This document shows positions 47,556 through 59,450 of a DNA stretch of 64,000 nt, one piece after another. The stretch's first letter is position 1; every line of letters begins with the position of its first letter. This DNA comes from Mallotus nudiflorus (Eukaryota; Streptophyta; Magnoliopsida; Malpighiales; Euphorbiaceae), in the NCBI GenBank assembly GCA_947683625.1, contig CANTUR010000793.1, forward strand, positions 4,402,001-4,466,000, given 5' to 3'. The translations under genes and the position numbers were made by a program. Under the pieces are notes generated by a model, which did no database searches, was not told the origin of the DNA, and worked only from the letters and a program-made list of their open reading frames with translations.

Positions 47556-48690
47556 ACTAAATTGCACGATGCTGCTTTTGTCATTCCTCAATGTAGTGTT
47601 TATGTTGCTATAATCTATAATTGCTAGCAAGTTTTGAATAGCTACAACCCTTTCATTGTCTACCTTTGACACTACAGTTCATAATTACTCATGAATTTTG
47701 ATTTTGTTGCAATCCTTTCATTGCTTATCGATGATTTTAATTAGCTATAACCTTTCATTGCTCACCGATGATGCTACAGTCCATAATTGCTCGCGATTAG
47801 CTGTAACCCTTTCATCGCTCACTGATGATGCTGCAATCCATAATTACTTGTGATTAGCTATAATCCATAATTGCTCATGGTGATGCTACAATCTATAATT
47901 GCTCACTGATGATGCTACAGTTCATAATTACTCACGATTAGCTACAATCTCACATTGCTCATTGATGATGCTACAATCCATAATTGCTCGCGATTAGCTA
48001 CAACCCTTTCATTGCTCACTAATGATGTTGTAATCCATAATTGCTCATGATTAGCTACAACCCTTTCATTTCTCACTGGTGATGTTATAATCCATAATTG
48101 CTTACAATTAGCTGTAACCCTTACATTGCTCACCTTTGATGCTATAATCCATAATTGTTCATGATTAGCTATAACCCTTATGTTGCTTGCCTTTGATAAT
48201 GCTACAGTCCATAACTACTTGCAAATTGATTATAATCCTTTCATTGCTCGCTTATGATGCTACAATCCATAATTGCTCACAATTAGTTACAACCCTTATG
48301 TTACTCACTTTTGATAATGCTACAGTCCATAACTGTTAATGATTAATTACAACCTTTACATTGCTTGCTTATGATGCTACAATCTATAATTGCTCACCAT
48401 TAACTATAACCATTTCATTGCTCACCTTTGATAATGCTATAGTCCATAACTACTCGCAATTACCTGCAAACCGTATATTGCTTGCTTATGTTGCTACAAT
48501 CTATACTTGCTTATGATTAGCTACAACCCTTTCATTGCTTGCCCTAGATAATGCTATAGTCCATAACTACTCATAATTAGCTATAACCCTTTCATTACTC
48601 ACCTTTGATAATGCTACAGTCCATAACTGCTCACTGATTTTAATTAACTGTAACCCTTTAATTGCTCACCTTTAATGCTATAGTTTGTAA
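47556..48690. repeat. Tandem array, ~57-bp unit, about 20 copies (Y)
   Basis: The unit is about GATGATGCTACAATCCATAA, TTGCTCGCGATTAGCTACAA and CCCTTTCATTGCTCACT. Copies differ in length and sequence; the array is old or was assembled from shorter variants. Confidence 0.8.
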
Positions 48691-49236
48691 CTGCTTGTGA
48701 TTTTTATCTTTAGTTGTTTAAGTCAAATGCTTTGAATTCTTTGTGCTAACTGATTAGAATTTTTGTTGATTGACTTTGAATTTTACTATGTTGACTTATT
48801 AGAATTTCTCTACTGACTGAATTTCAATTTTGCTATGTTAACCATCTCTATAAATTTGGTGCACTTCCTTCTAGATTTTTAATTCCTACAGACTTATTGA
48901 AGTTAGTTTTAATCATGATGAATGTACAAAGTAGATTATAATGCTAAAAATTCATAAGAAAATTCATCACTTTTTCATGAGATAGCATGCACTTAATGAA
49001 TCTCACTATTTTTTATTTTCATGACTGTCATTTATCTACCATTTGCACAAGTTAAAGGCATCATTAACCATCTTATATTGAGAGCATATCTTTTACCAAA
49101 TGAAGAGCTTCCTTCCACCCTTAATTTTAGAGAGAATTTGCTACACAAAACTCATGGAAATTAAGCAAAAACAGATCAAATTTTGAGTATCAAAACAATC
49201 TTTAAGTTATTTTTGTGTTTTTCTTCCTTATTCAAG
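48691..49236. other. Y interior, no gene seen
   Basis: Unique-looking AT-rich sequence with short TTGACT/GAATTT repeats near 48770-48840; no coding motif. Confidence 0.4.
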
Positions 49237-49560
49237 TATTCCCCTCCCTTTCTTATATTACTCAGTATGGATAATGTTAGAAAGGTCCTTCAGATACTCA
49301 TACTCTTATAAAGCATTGGAGTAAATAAAGCAATTTTTGGCATGGTCCTCTTTTAGTATTCCTTCGCCTTTCTTATATTACTTAGCATGGATATCACTAG
49401 AGGTTGATGTTGATATTCTTGCTCATTTTTTAGTATTGGAGTACATTATGCTTACTCTTATTTTGATTCTCCTCTTAGTATTCCCCCACCTTTCTTGTAT
49501 TACACAGCATGGATACTGTCAAGGATTTGTACTCCTACTCATTTATGAGCATTAGAGTAG
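49237..49560. repeat. Three ~120-bp direct repeats (Y)
   Basis: Each copy begins about TATTCCCCTCCCTTTCTTAT and continues TACTCAGTATGGATA; starts at 49237, 49357 and 49489. Confidence 0.7.
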
Positions 49561-52392
49561 ATTGCATGCATGATTTATTATTCGAAAGACTGAAATGATA
49601 CTATGAAATTCAAGCCATTTATGCTTCATGTCCATAGATTTTGTCTTTCATATTCTTCCCCTCGTTTGGGTGTGAAGCAAGCATTAGATTGATTGGAATT
49701 TATAAACTCTCAATACAAAGCTATTTATTAAACATTTGAATTCTATGAAGCTAATAAAAAGGAGTCATTATGATCAAAATTCATAAGATAAATTTTCGCA
49801 CATGATCTCATGAAGTGGATGAATTTACTTTGAATTTGAGAATTTTATGATTAAGATGGTTCTTTATTACAGAATCTAAGGAAATAGAGTTATGTTAATT
49901 CCTTTTATTATTTTTTAGGGTGTTTTCCATGCAAGATGATACTCTGATAAATGATTAGCATTTGCAACCTTTCCCGTTATTATTGATGTATCATTTCCTT
50001 TTGCTTTCTTCATTCTCTTTTTGTTTTTCCCTGCATAAAATATCATAAGTTAGTATGGTCTATATGCAAGTGAAGAGATTTTGTTAAAATGCAATGTTAT
50101 TCTTTTTCATTCTTCCCTTTTAATTGTAGTAATGATGTCTCTGATCACAAAGGTCATGATACTCCACCATTGAAGTTATGGCTTTGGGCTACATTTGTAT
50201 TTCTACCATTCCATTAATGTTATAGTAGAGGGCTTCATTCCTCTTATTGATATCTTTTATAAAAAAAAAAGGTTTAGGAGTTAGAGATCTTATTTTATAA
50301 TCAAATAATTTTCCAGAGTGCATTCATTTTAGGTTTTGAGTGCATCCTTCCCTTTTATAGAGCTAATGAATGTATTGCTGACATATTGGACCCTCTCATC
50401 ACTATATTCCATACCCTACACTAGTCTAACTATTATGGAGAGATATTCCAGATGATGCTCCAGTTAAGACTATGGAGATGTAAGTTGAATCTGAGGAGCT
50501 TAAGTGTCCTATCTAGCCTCTTGAGATGGCCAAGATGATGCTTTTAAAAGTATCACTGTTAGTGATATTCCCTTACCGGATGGGCCCATAATCTATTAGG
50601 CTCCTAAGGTCTAAAGTCCCATTGAGCATCAGGTTCACCTTGATAGTGTTACCTTTTTCCCTCAGATGTGAACATTTTGAATACCTTTCTACACTTTTAC
50701 AACACTAATTTTGAATGTTAGTAGCAAAGTATTTGCATAATCTCAATTAGGCTCAAAGAATTTTTATGCAAAGCAAGTATTTCACAACAAATGTATGCAT
50801 GTTATGTATGACATGCATGATCCTAATAGGTCTTCTATTCAGAACAGAGTTATGTTCATAGCTTGGAGTATGAGAATGAAGTGCCTCATTAATAGCTTAT
50901 AGGTTGGAGCATTGAATGCTTCGCTGTTGGTACTTCTAATGTCAGAGCTTCTGATATAGTTCATTAGACTGATGACTAGGCTAGTAAGTAGGGTATATGG
51001 CTTTACACTAGAGCTTGTAATTGACTGATGCACTATTGAACTTTTCTTTTTGTTACTACTTTTGTTGTATAATAACTGATGTATTAGCTCTTATACTTCA
51101 GCATCCATCTTTGCTCTTTGAATGCAGACTTACTATACAATTTGCCCCCAGAGCTATGTTTTGCCCCTATCTTCATTCTAGATTCATTCACACTTCTAGC
51201 AGTCTTTTTTCATTTTCATGTGCAAGAGACCCAGTTCGTTCATTGTTGTTGTTGATCCTTTGACTTACTAACCCTATTAGTTGTAATCTCATGTACATAA
51301 GATGTAGAGGAGTCAGTGAACTGACTGAAGAGAATTCTTTATACTAAAATCAACTGAACTTACTCCTATTATAAGTTGAAGTATGTTTAATCACTTTATT
51401 CTATTTACGTGCTTTAACTTTCTTTTTCTCCATCACATCTCCACCATCAGTATGGTCATCTCTAATTCATCATCATTGTTAATTCTGATTTCAAGGGTTG
51501 TCCCTTAAGGTAAGATTTTTTGGACAATATGAAAGACCTATAGCTTTAAAGGATTCTTGAGCAAAACATAAGGCTTAATGCTAATGCCATAATTGATGAT
51601 AGTTACAAGATAAGACTTGCAATGCAAATTACTAAGCCACCTAAATTCCCAAGGTACAAGGGGATGCTAGGCTTATAAAGAAAATCACAAAAAGGTGATA
51701 AGAAGAGGAAACATAACTAAAATAGTGATCTCATATCTCTAATTTAGCTTGCATTATGTTTTGTCTTTCCATTCAAATACTTATGCAATATGATAATGAT
51801 GAATATGCAATATTTGAACAAAAATTTCAAATTCAATTTTACTCATTCATTAAGGCAAAAATGAGAACATTCATTACATCACATGATACAACTCATATTA
51901 CCAATTAGTCCTTTTATATTTTCTAACATAATAATTTTCTCTCATTTTTACCTCATTATCCCTTTTTTTCTTTTTTTTGTTTTCACTTTTCCTTTCTCTT
52001 AAATTTCCTATCCTCAAAAGTTACATCTTCTGATATATGAATGTTCTTTGAATTTGCATTTGTGCCAATGTTGAATGAATCTAATTAAATTGAATTTATG
52101 TAAAACATGCAAATACCATCAACATCACAATGCACAGTGCCATTAGGATGGTAATACATAAGTAACCATGATCAAAATTCATATAATTAATTACTAAAAT
52201 AAAACAAGTTCTAAAGAAACTAAAATTTTATTCAAAGAAGACAATAAAAGAAAATTTATTTCCTATTCTAGATGTTAGGGATGTTGGGTCTCATAGTGGT
52301 TGTCCTTCAGGTGGCTAACATAATAATTATTCTTGCATCTTCTTGCCAACTATCTCCATGACTTCATCTTTTTATACCTCAAATGTGCATTT
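49561..52392. other. Y interior where pol would be expected; no gene recognised
   Basis: Nearly 3 kb with no protease, RT, RNase H or integrase motif on either strand that I can find. Small open frames (for example 51021-51263 plus, 50839-51033 minus) have no family signature. Some plus-strand stretches (50340-50670) have mixed base composition and might be remnants of an antisense extra ORF; I cannot support that. Confidence 0.45.
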
Positions 52393-53976
52393 TCATTTCT
52401 TGTCTAGCAACTTCTCATTATTAAACTCATCACCCCATCCTGTAGGCACAATCAACTTGAAGGGTATGTCAAAAGAAGGCAGTTTAATGTAAAACACTTT
52501 ATAGTCGAACTTGCCTGAAGGTTGACCTAATAAGTCTTCTACTCTTTCCACATCTTTAGGGGCATTAGGAGATTTCTCATTGGTTTTAAGGTGTAGGTCC
52601 TCAAATGAGCTTAGCACTTCCTCCTCACTAACTCTTGAGTTTATCATCATGGTAGTTAGGGTTGCTACATTTTTGTAGTTTGGGAAAGGATTATTTTTGG
52701 TGCTTGGGTTTTTGGGGTCCATGATCTTTCTAAAATCTATAAGGTTTTGGATTTTATGTTTGAGGCAGATGCAGTTATCCATAGAGTGTTGGAGGTTTTG
52801 ATGGAATTTGTAGTGCTTGTTTGGGTTATAGCTTAGGGTGTTTAGGTTTGGTGGGTTTGGATTAGGTAAAGGTTGAAGTAAGCCCTTTTGCATTATGTGC
52901 TCTAGTACTTCTAATAAAGGTTGGTTAAAATTAGAGAATTTCCTTAGTTGTTGAACAACATGCACTTCCACAATCCAACTACTACTTCCTTGTTGTGTGC
53001 CCCTAGTTGGGTAGTTTCTTGCTCTGGTGCTTTTAGCAATCTTCTTTTTCTCACTTTCAATCTCCTCAACTTGCAACCCATCATTATAAAGGTCCATAAA
53101 TGCCTTAGGGTTCATCATTTGTAACCTTTCAACCAAATTGGTGACACATTTCAAACAATCATCCTAACTTGATCCTTTTTAGCTAGCTTTTTTTCATTAA
53201 TTCAACCTTATTTATGAACCTAGTCATAAAATCTAAAAATGATTCATTAGGCTTCTACTTGGTCAATTGTAGATCCCTGATGGACACTTCAAGCCTGGTA
53301 TTATAGTCATATTGCTTTAGAAAAGTGGTACATAATTCTCTCTAGTCTGCTCGAATAGACTTCTCTAACCCATGATACCAATTAACAGCCATACCCTCTA
53401 AGGATAGTAAAAATAACTTAGTGGCTATAAATAAAGGAGCCTTAGTGGTGCTCATAGTAGTTGTATATTGACTAAGGTGGATCCTTGGGTCTCTAGTACC
53501 ATCAAACTTTTACAGTTATGGCATCTTAAACTTATCAGGCAGCTTTTCTTCCTCAAATTGCATCACATCATCAAAATCAAATGAATACCTGATGCCCTAT
53601 ACTCATATCAATTCTTCCATGTTGGACATTTTTTAGGTCAGTGCTTTCATCTGCTTGGATTCTAGCTCTTGAACTTGCTCAAATGATTTCCTTTTTGCTT
53701 TTTCAACCATATAGTTCTTAACATCCTCTTGTTTCATCCCCACAACAAGTACATCCTTAGTAGTATTTAAAGGTTTCCCCTAGAATTGGCATTATTAGCA
53801 AGTGGCGCACCCATAACAGGTGGATTGGCCACAACATGAGGTATAGTAGCAATAAGTGGTTGCATTAATCCAACCAAAGCTTGTCTTAGTTCATCTTGCA
53901 TCATTACTCTCATATCATCCATCAAAGCTCCCTTAATGTCTTATAAGGTCCAATTTCCTCCTTATTGTTGTGTCAT
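52393..53976 (-). pseudogene. Y gag (Tat/Ogre type), broken by stops
   Basis: First plausible Met at 53976 (MTQQ); the frame stays mostly open further upstream to 54204, so the start is uncertain. Order: an N-terminal helix-rich part (DELRQALVGLMQPL, about 53865-53920); the retrotransposon gag core with LPDKFKMP, FDGTRDPRIHLSQY, LFLLSLEGMAVNWYHG, ELCTTFLKQYDYNT and FLDFMTRF (about 53225-53560); then the long open stretch 52393-53154 with FNQPLLEVLEHIMQKGLLQP and LKHKIQNLIDFRKIMD, typical of the Tat/Ogre Gag tail. It ends at the stop at 52393. Stops at about 53155 and within the core inactivate it. No PR follows. Gag would package RNA, including that of non-autonomous relatives. Confidence 0.75.
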
Positions 53977-54204
53977 CTCTTCTATTTAAGTTGGTGTAGC
54001 TTCTAGGTAAAGCCGGTTGATATGGCTCTTTTCCAAACTATGAAGGATCTCTTTAGTTGTTGATTTTGGACTTAAATCAGTTCTCACTAATCTACCACTA
54101 CTCTGTTTCCAAACAAAGGAAGACCCAAATGAATCTATGATGGCTAAAAAACAAAGTGTTAGTATGATGCATGAAACACATATATGTATGTATGCATGAT
54201 GCAT

Positions 54205-54880
54205 GTGCTATGCAACAAGTAGCAATCAGGTGTACAATATCTTTCCAACCTTATTCATTCCTCACACATATTTAATGGAAAGTCTCTTTTCTTAGGGTTT
54301 TTAGTCTTGGCCTTAATATCAATAAGGGATACCAAGAACTAATGTGCATGCCAAATCTCTCAAAGCAGTAAAGCATAGAAATAGTATTTCTAGGTATAAA
54401 AGATTAGCGTAATCTTTATTAATCCAAATGGGTTTCTAAAGTGTAGACTTGGGCCTTTGTAAATAAAAATACCTCATGGCAACAAACACAAGCAATTTGG
54501 GTAATCCTAAGGGAAGTTATTAAGCCACTACATAAGCTAAGTCTAGTGAAAAGGTCAAGGCTCCCTTAGCAGGATGCCCTCCTCTAAGACATAAGTTACA
54601 GGCCAAGGTCAAAGGGGCCTAGCATCCTTTGCAAACTCAAAAGAAGACTACCCCCCTTTAGGACTTAGGTTACAGACTCTGGTTAGATGAGCCCAGTAAT
54701 CTCTTTTGAACTCAGTTAAAGCTAAGAGTGATGGTTAGCCGATTTACAATCCTATGAAGCTAGTGGAATCATGGAACCATAAACCAACGCCATCGATTAA
54801 TAGGGACATAAAAAATGAATGCAAGAATAAAATGATAATTAATAATTCTAAAGAACACAAGTAAAATCAGTATCTATTAT
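54205..54880. other. Y leader between gag and PBS
   Basis: No coding recognised. Two similar blocks with CCTAGCATCC/CCCAGTAATC and TTAGGACTTAGGTTACAG-like sequence (about 54570-54700) form a short direct repeat. Confidence 0.4.
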
Positions 54881-54898
54881 CCCTAATGGAGTCGCCAC
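54881..54898 (-). other. Primer-binding site of Y
   Basis: Minus strand GTGGCGACTCCATTAGGG directly abuts the 5' LTR (starts TGTAGACGGCG on plus). It resembles the TGGCGACTCC-type PBS of Ogre/Tat elements; the tRNA identity (often given as Arg) was not checked. Confidence 0.75.
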
Positions 54899-56743
54899 TG
54901 TAGACGGCGGAGTTTAGTGTGTGCCTAAGATCTTAGCAACCATGAAACTGTTTGAGCTCAGGGCTATAGAGAACACACTAACCACTATCACAAAGACATG
55001 GCATAGAGATAAGGAGTTACCACCCAAGGTAATAACTGGGACAAATCAAAAAATGGTGGTAATCAATTCCCTAAAAAAAAGCCAACACCATAGCTAGGAG
55101 ATTCTAGATACAGAATCCTAACTTCTTTTAGTCTTTTGTTCATTCATCATGAAAAATACACGTAAATAATGCATTCATTTAAATACATAATCCCTAAGTT
55201 AGTCTAATCGACATTGATTTTAATTAAATAGGCTAACTCTACATATTTTAATTTACAAGTGAGCCTAAAGACTAATGTAAAAGATCAAATAATCAATTAA
55301 TTTATTTCTTCTAAAAAAAACCTAATTTAGTTAAAGTAACCTTAAACAAAAAATAAAAATAATTAACAAGCAACCCTAATTCTATCCACTTAAATCTAAT
55401 TCAATTTTAATTAAAACCCTAATTATCTTTATAGCAATTAATTTTAGTTGATGACCCAATTAAAAACCCTAATTTTACTAACCAATTAATTAAAATAAAA
55501 TACACAATCACACACACATGATTCCACTATGCCCACTATTGGGGCTATTACAATAATCTACTACAAATTAAAAAAAATAAATTAAATACAACCTAAAAAG
55601 CCAAATAAATAAAAATACAAAATAAAACAATCAATAAAATAAATAAATAAATAAAATACTTGAAAACCATAAAGACTATGTTCAAATACAAAATTTAATC
55701 CATGGCATTCCATGGATCTTCACGGGTTCTTTATAATGAATTAATGTTACCTCATCCATCAAGAGAATCAAAAAATAATTAAAAAAAGCTAATCAATGAA
55801 TGATTAAAAATAATAATACTAATAATAATAATAAAATTAAATATAAAAATCAAATCAAAATCAAAATAAAAGAAGAAGGAGAAGAAGATTTAAGAATGAG
55901 ATGCAGTATTGATTTCCCTCAAAATGATGATCATCATTGATGAAAGCCTATGGTTTTTTTGTGTTTGTATATGATTTTTAGTTCATTTAATCTCATCTTT
56001 GGCAAAGACCTAAAGAAAAATACATAAAAAATCTAAGTAGGTGTATTATGGCTCCCCTAAGAATTAGAGAAAGTAGATGAAAAAATCATAAAACCTAAGG
56101 AGCCTCCCCATGCATTAAAAGAAAATTACCTATAAATAGACTAACTCTATAACACTAAATTGGGTACAGCATCAAAAATAAAATCATTTTTTAATTATTT
56201 ATCTAAAAAATAGGACATTTATCAAAATAATTATCAAATAAAATAACAATCATTCAAAAATTAAATTAAATGAAAAAAATAAATTATTCTTCTAATAAAT
56301 TTACCAAATAAAATTTTAAAAATATAAAAATTTGTTGGACAAGTCGAAAAACTATATTTTTGATTGAAAATATAGATTTGCGATCAAAAATCTATATTTT
56401 CGGTTAGAAATAAAGTTTTTTGACATAAAAAAAAAATCAATTTTCGGTAGCAAAGAGGTACCACTTTCATTTGCAAATTCATTTGGTCGTTTGGACCAAA
56501 TTCGACCCAAGCAATTTTTTTTCTTTTTCATTCTTTTATTTTTCTTTTTTCTTTTTTTATTTTTTGAAAATGTATATTTTTATTATTAAAATTAAAAAAA
56601 ATTCAAAATAGGTCCTAAAAAGAATTTACATTTTAGTTCAAAACCTATAAAATAGATCCAATATATCCAATTTTATAGTTAATTTTCATCATTGGGTCTT
56701 TTATCGCATCCAACTCAATTCATCCTGAAATTGGGTGCTTACA
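54899..56743 (-). repeat. Y 5' LTR (1845 bases)
   Basis: Homologous to 44727-46987 at both ends but about 400 bases shorter: segments matching roughly 44978-45065 and 45195-45655 are missing, while the hairpin region is expanded. PBS-like motif GGAGTTACCACCC at 55013-55025. Confidence 0.85.
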
Positions 56744-56748
56744 CCTTT

Positions 56749-57534
56749 CATTCACCTCCACCTTCTCAGGCAGATGCATCTTATCCCTCGGGTTCATGGG
56801 CTAGGCCATCACGCGGGTCATTGAGAGTCACTTCTTTTGATCCGATAAGCTTTTATTCTTGTTTTAGTGCAAGCATGCAGCAAACTTTATTAGTAATAAA
56901 CTGTAATTGACATAGGTTATGAGAGTTTATCCGTAACAACGCTAGAGAAGATCTGGATCCTACTTTAAGGATGATGAGGGCATGCTCTACCATGAGGCGA
57001 CTACTCATGCTAGTGGTGTGGCTTCTAGTAGCACTATCCTTAGGGATTTGATAGTTCAGCCATCTTTAACTTTGCTTGGGATGGATATCCTTGGTAGAAC
57101 AGTGAGCTTCGATTTGCTTAGACCTGGCTTTCCTCAATCGAGTGTCACTCCTGTCGATTCTACCCATGTTCATGTTCTTCACTTATTCTTATCTGTGTTT
57201 CATTTATCTAGTGAGTGGTAGTTGACTTTTTGCTTACTTTTATAGATTCCTGCCTCCTCTAGCCAGTATTGGTATACTATTGTAGGGAGTGTGCAACAGT
57301 GCTTTTTGGAGTTTGCTACCACTCAGAGGGTAGGCCTTTTTTATTATATCTATTTATTTTATGCACATGTTTTATGTATGAGTGTATGATATGCAATGTG
57401 TAATGCAGGTTGAGCACCATCTTGCTAGTCATGAATAGGAGCATAAGCGTGCAACTTCTCATGAGATGGAGTCATGGCTATCGTCCTTTGTGATAAATGA
57501 TCATGAGTTGGGATTAGATGAGGGGGATGCTTGA
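56749..57534 (+). pseudogene. Antisense plant-mobile-domain ORF of X, part 2
   Basis: Continuation of the ORF split by Y: removing Y and one CCTTT joins GGGACCTTT to CATTCACCTCC. This part has the open stretch 56692-56910 (Pro/Ser-rich: HSPPPSQADASYPSGSW) and a candidate intron 57330-57408 (GTAGGC...ATGCAG) that joins FLEFATTQR to VEHHLASHE. The final exon ends LGLDEGDA with a stop at 57532-57534. One in-frame stop lies at about 57436. Confidence 0.55.
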
Positions 57535-58298
57535 GTAGGATCATTGCTTACTTTTAATGGCAATCATGATCGATGTAGTTATTTTAGGAGCTAGTTTTAG
57601 GTCTTTTTAGTTTGTGGTTTGCTTTGTTGTATCATTTTCCTGAGGTTATGGACTGTAGGTGTTGTATCTGGTCATTTGTCTCACATGTTGTATAATGTTT
57701 GTATGATCATAACTATATATACTTCTTGTTATGTATTGATGATGATGTTTAACATTACTATTATCTACCTCTTTTTTTCATTTTTGTCTAAGGCATCCCC
57801 TTTTGGAGCTTTTCGCACTTAGCTGGGTTTTCTTTTTCTTCCCTTTTTTGCCTAAGGTGTCTCCTTTTAGAGCTTTTCACCCCTAGCTAGGATTTTTGTT
57901 TTATGGCTATACGATAGTGACCGATCTCAAGGAGTGAGCTTAAAGAGGATGGTAAGAACCATGGTCATGTAATCAAAGAAAATGTAGAGCATGCTTAATG
58001 CAATTCATGCTGATAAAATGCATTGTACTTCTCAAAGAAATTTTGCATAAATTAGCAATCATTCTCATTTCACTATAATCATTTAAGAAAAGTACAGGTG
58101 TATTTGTAGAAATTTCAATTTGAGGTTACCTTTGTCCTTAACTAGCCTTCTAAGATTTTCTAATGAAGTATTTTCTCTCTTTCCCTAATTTTTGCTTGAG
58201 CTGCCATTTTTTGGTTTTCAACTCAATGGGAAGTCCTTAACTTTTTCCTGAGCTGCTATTTTTAGGTTTTCAACTCAGTAGGATGATATTTTTTTTCC
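57535..58298. other. X spacer between antisense ORF and pol end
   Basis: T-rich sequence with two similar blocks (CCTAAGGTGTCTCCTTTTAG and CTAAGGCATCCCCTTTTGGA, 57788-57870; AGCTGC.ATTTTTNGGTTTTCAACTCA at 58199-58278). No coding. Confidence 0.4.
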
Positions 58299-59450
58299 TT
58301 AAACGTAGTACTTCTTCAGGTGGTTTGTGTTGATAGGTTCAAAGAATTCATTACCTTCAAAATCCATCAGCTTGACTGTTCCTTTTAATAGGACATGTTT
58401 GATCAAGTATGGGCCTTCCCAATTCAATCTAAATTTCCCTCCAGGGTCCAAATCATTCTATCTTATTTGCTTTAGCACCTAATCTCTTGCTTTCACACTT
58501 TTGTGTTTACTTTTCTATTGAAGGACCTGGCAAGTCGAGCCTGATACAACTGTGTGTAGTATAGAGCCTTGAGCCTGTGGCTATCTAAGAGAGTAAAATT
58601 ATTGTGCCTCTATTGATCCCACTGTACTTTTGACAATTTAGATTTGATTGCTACCCAAAGAGACTTGATCTTTATTTCGAATGGAAGGACTACATCTAAT
58701 CCATACACTAATAAAAAAGGAGTTGCTCTTGTTTAAGTTCTGACTATTATTCGATACCCCCATAAGGCATGTGCCAATCTATCTACCCAGCCTTGGTAAG
58801 TCTAAGTCATCTTTGATAAGATTTTTTTATGCTCTTGTTTGCAGCTTTGATGGCCTCATTAGCTTATGGTCGATAAGGAGAAGATCTATGATGTTCCACC
58901 TTATAACTCCTTAATAGGTCTTTAACTTCCCTTTGGAATTGGACACCGTTGTCAGAGATGAAGTGATTGGGGATCCCATATTGATAAAATTGGTTTCTTT
59001 TGATGAACTTAGCCACTTGCTTGGCTCCTATCCTTGCGAATGATTCTACTTTAACCCATTTTATAAAGTAGTCAACAGCCACTAGGATGAATCTATGCCC
59101 ATTTGAGGCTGTCGAGTGGATTTCCCCAATTATGTCTAGTCCCCATTCTGAGAAGGGCCATGGAGAGGAGATGTGGTATAGTTTTGTTGGGGGGAAGTGA
59201 TTGACATTCTCATTGATATAACACTTATGGCATTTCCTTACAAATTTGATGCAGTCTTCCATCATTGTCATCCAGAAGAACCCTTATCTGATTAGCTTCT
59301 TAGCCTGGATTGCTCCATTTATATGTGGACTACAAACACCCTTGTGTACTTCTTCTATTACTCCACAGCTTTCATTTCATTTAGACATCAGAGTTGTAAA
59401 CCATCTAAGCTTCTCCTATATAACACACCCTGGTGCAATATGAATTTTGA
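58299..59450 (-). pseudogene. X integrase
   Basis: Zinc region at about 59230-59440 (HINGAIQAKKLIR, CIKFVRKCHKC). The core is largely open at 58864-59271: WGLDIIGEIHSTASNGHRFI with the first Asp and HFISDNGVQFQREVKDLLRS with the second. The C-terminal end is intact in sequence: WEGPYLIKHVLLKGTVKL and ending NTNHLKKYY, stop at 58299-58301. This is Ogre/Tat-type with no chromodomain. Stops occur after SSPYRP (58864) and between core and tail. Confidence 0.8.

Larger units (their letters stand above)
44727..56743 (-). mobile_element. Y: 12-kb non-autonomous Ty3/gypsy-type element (gag only) in X
   Basis: Both LTRs (44727-46987 and 54899-56743), PBS (54881-54898), PPT (46988-46999) and a perfect CCTTT target duplication (44722-44726 and 56744-56748). 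The interior holds gag (52393-53976) and three tandem arrays, but in the ~5.4 kb where pol would lie (46988-52392) I find no PR, RT, RH or IN motif. It interrupts the X mobile-domain ORF, so it is the youngest insertion in this nest. Confidence 0.85.

Noticed and set aside
47942..48133. 63-codon minus-strand repeat peptide
   Set aside because: Translation of the ~57-bp array in Y.
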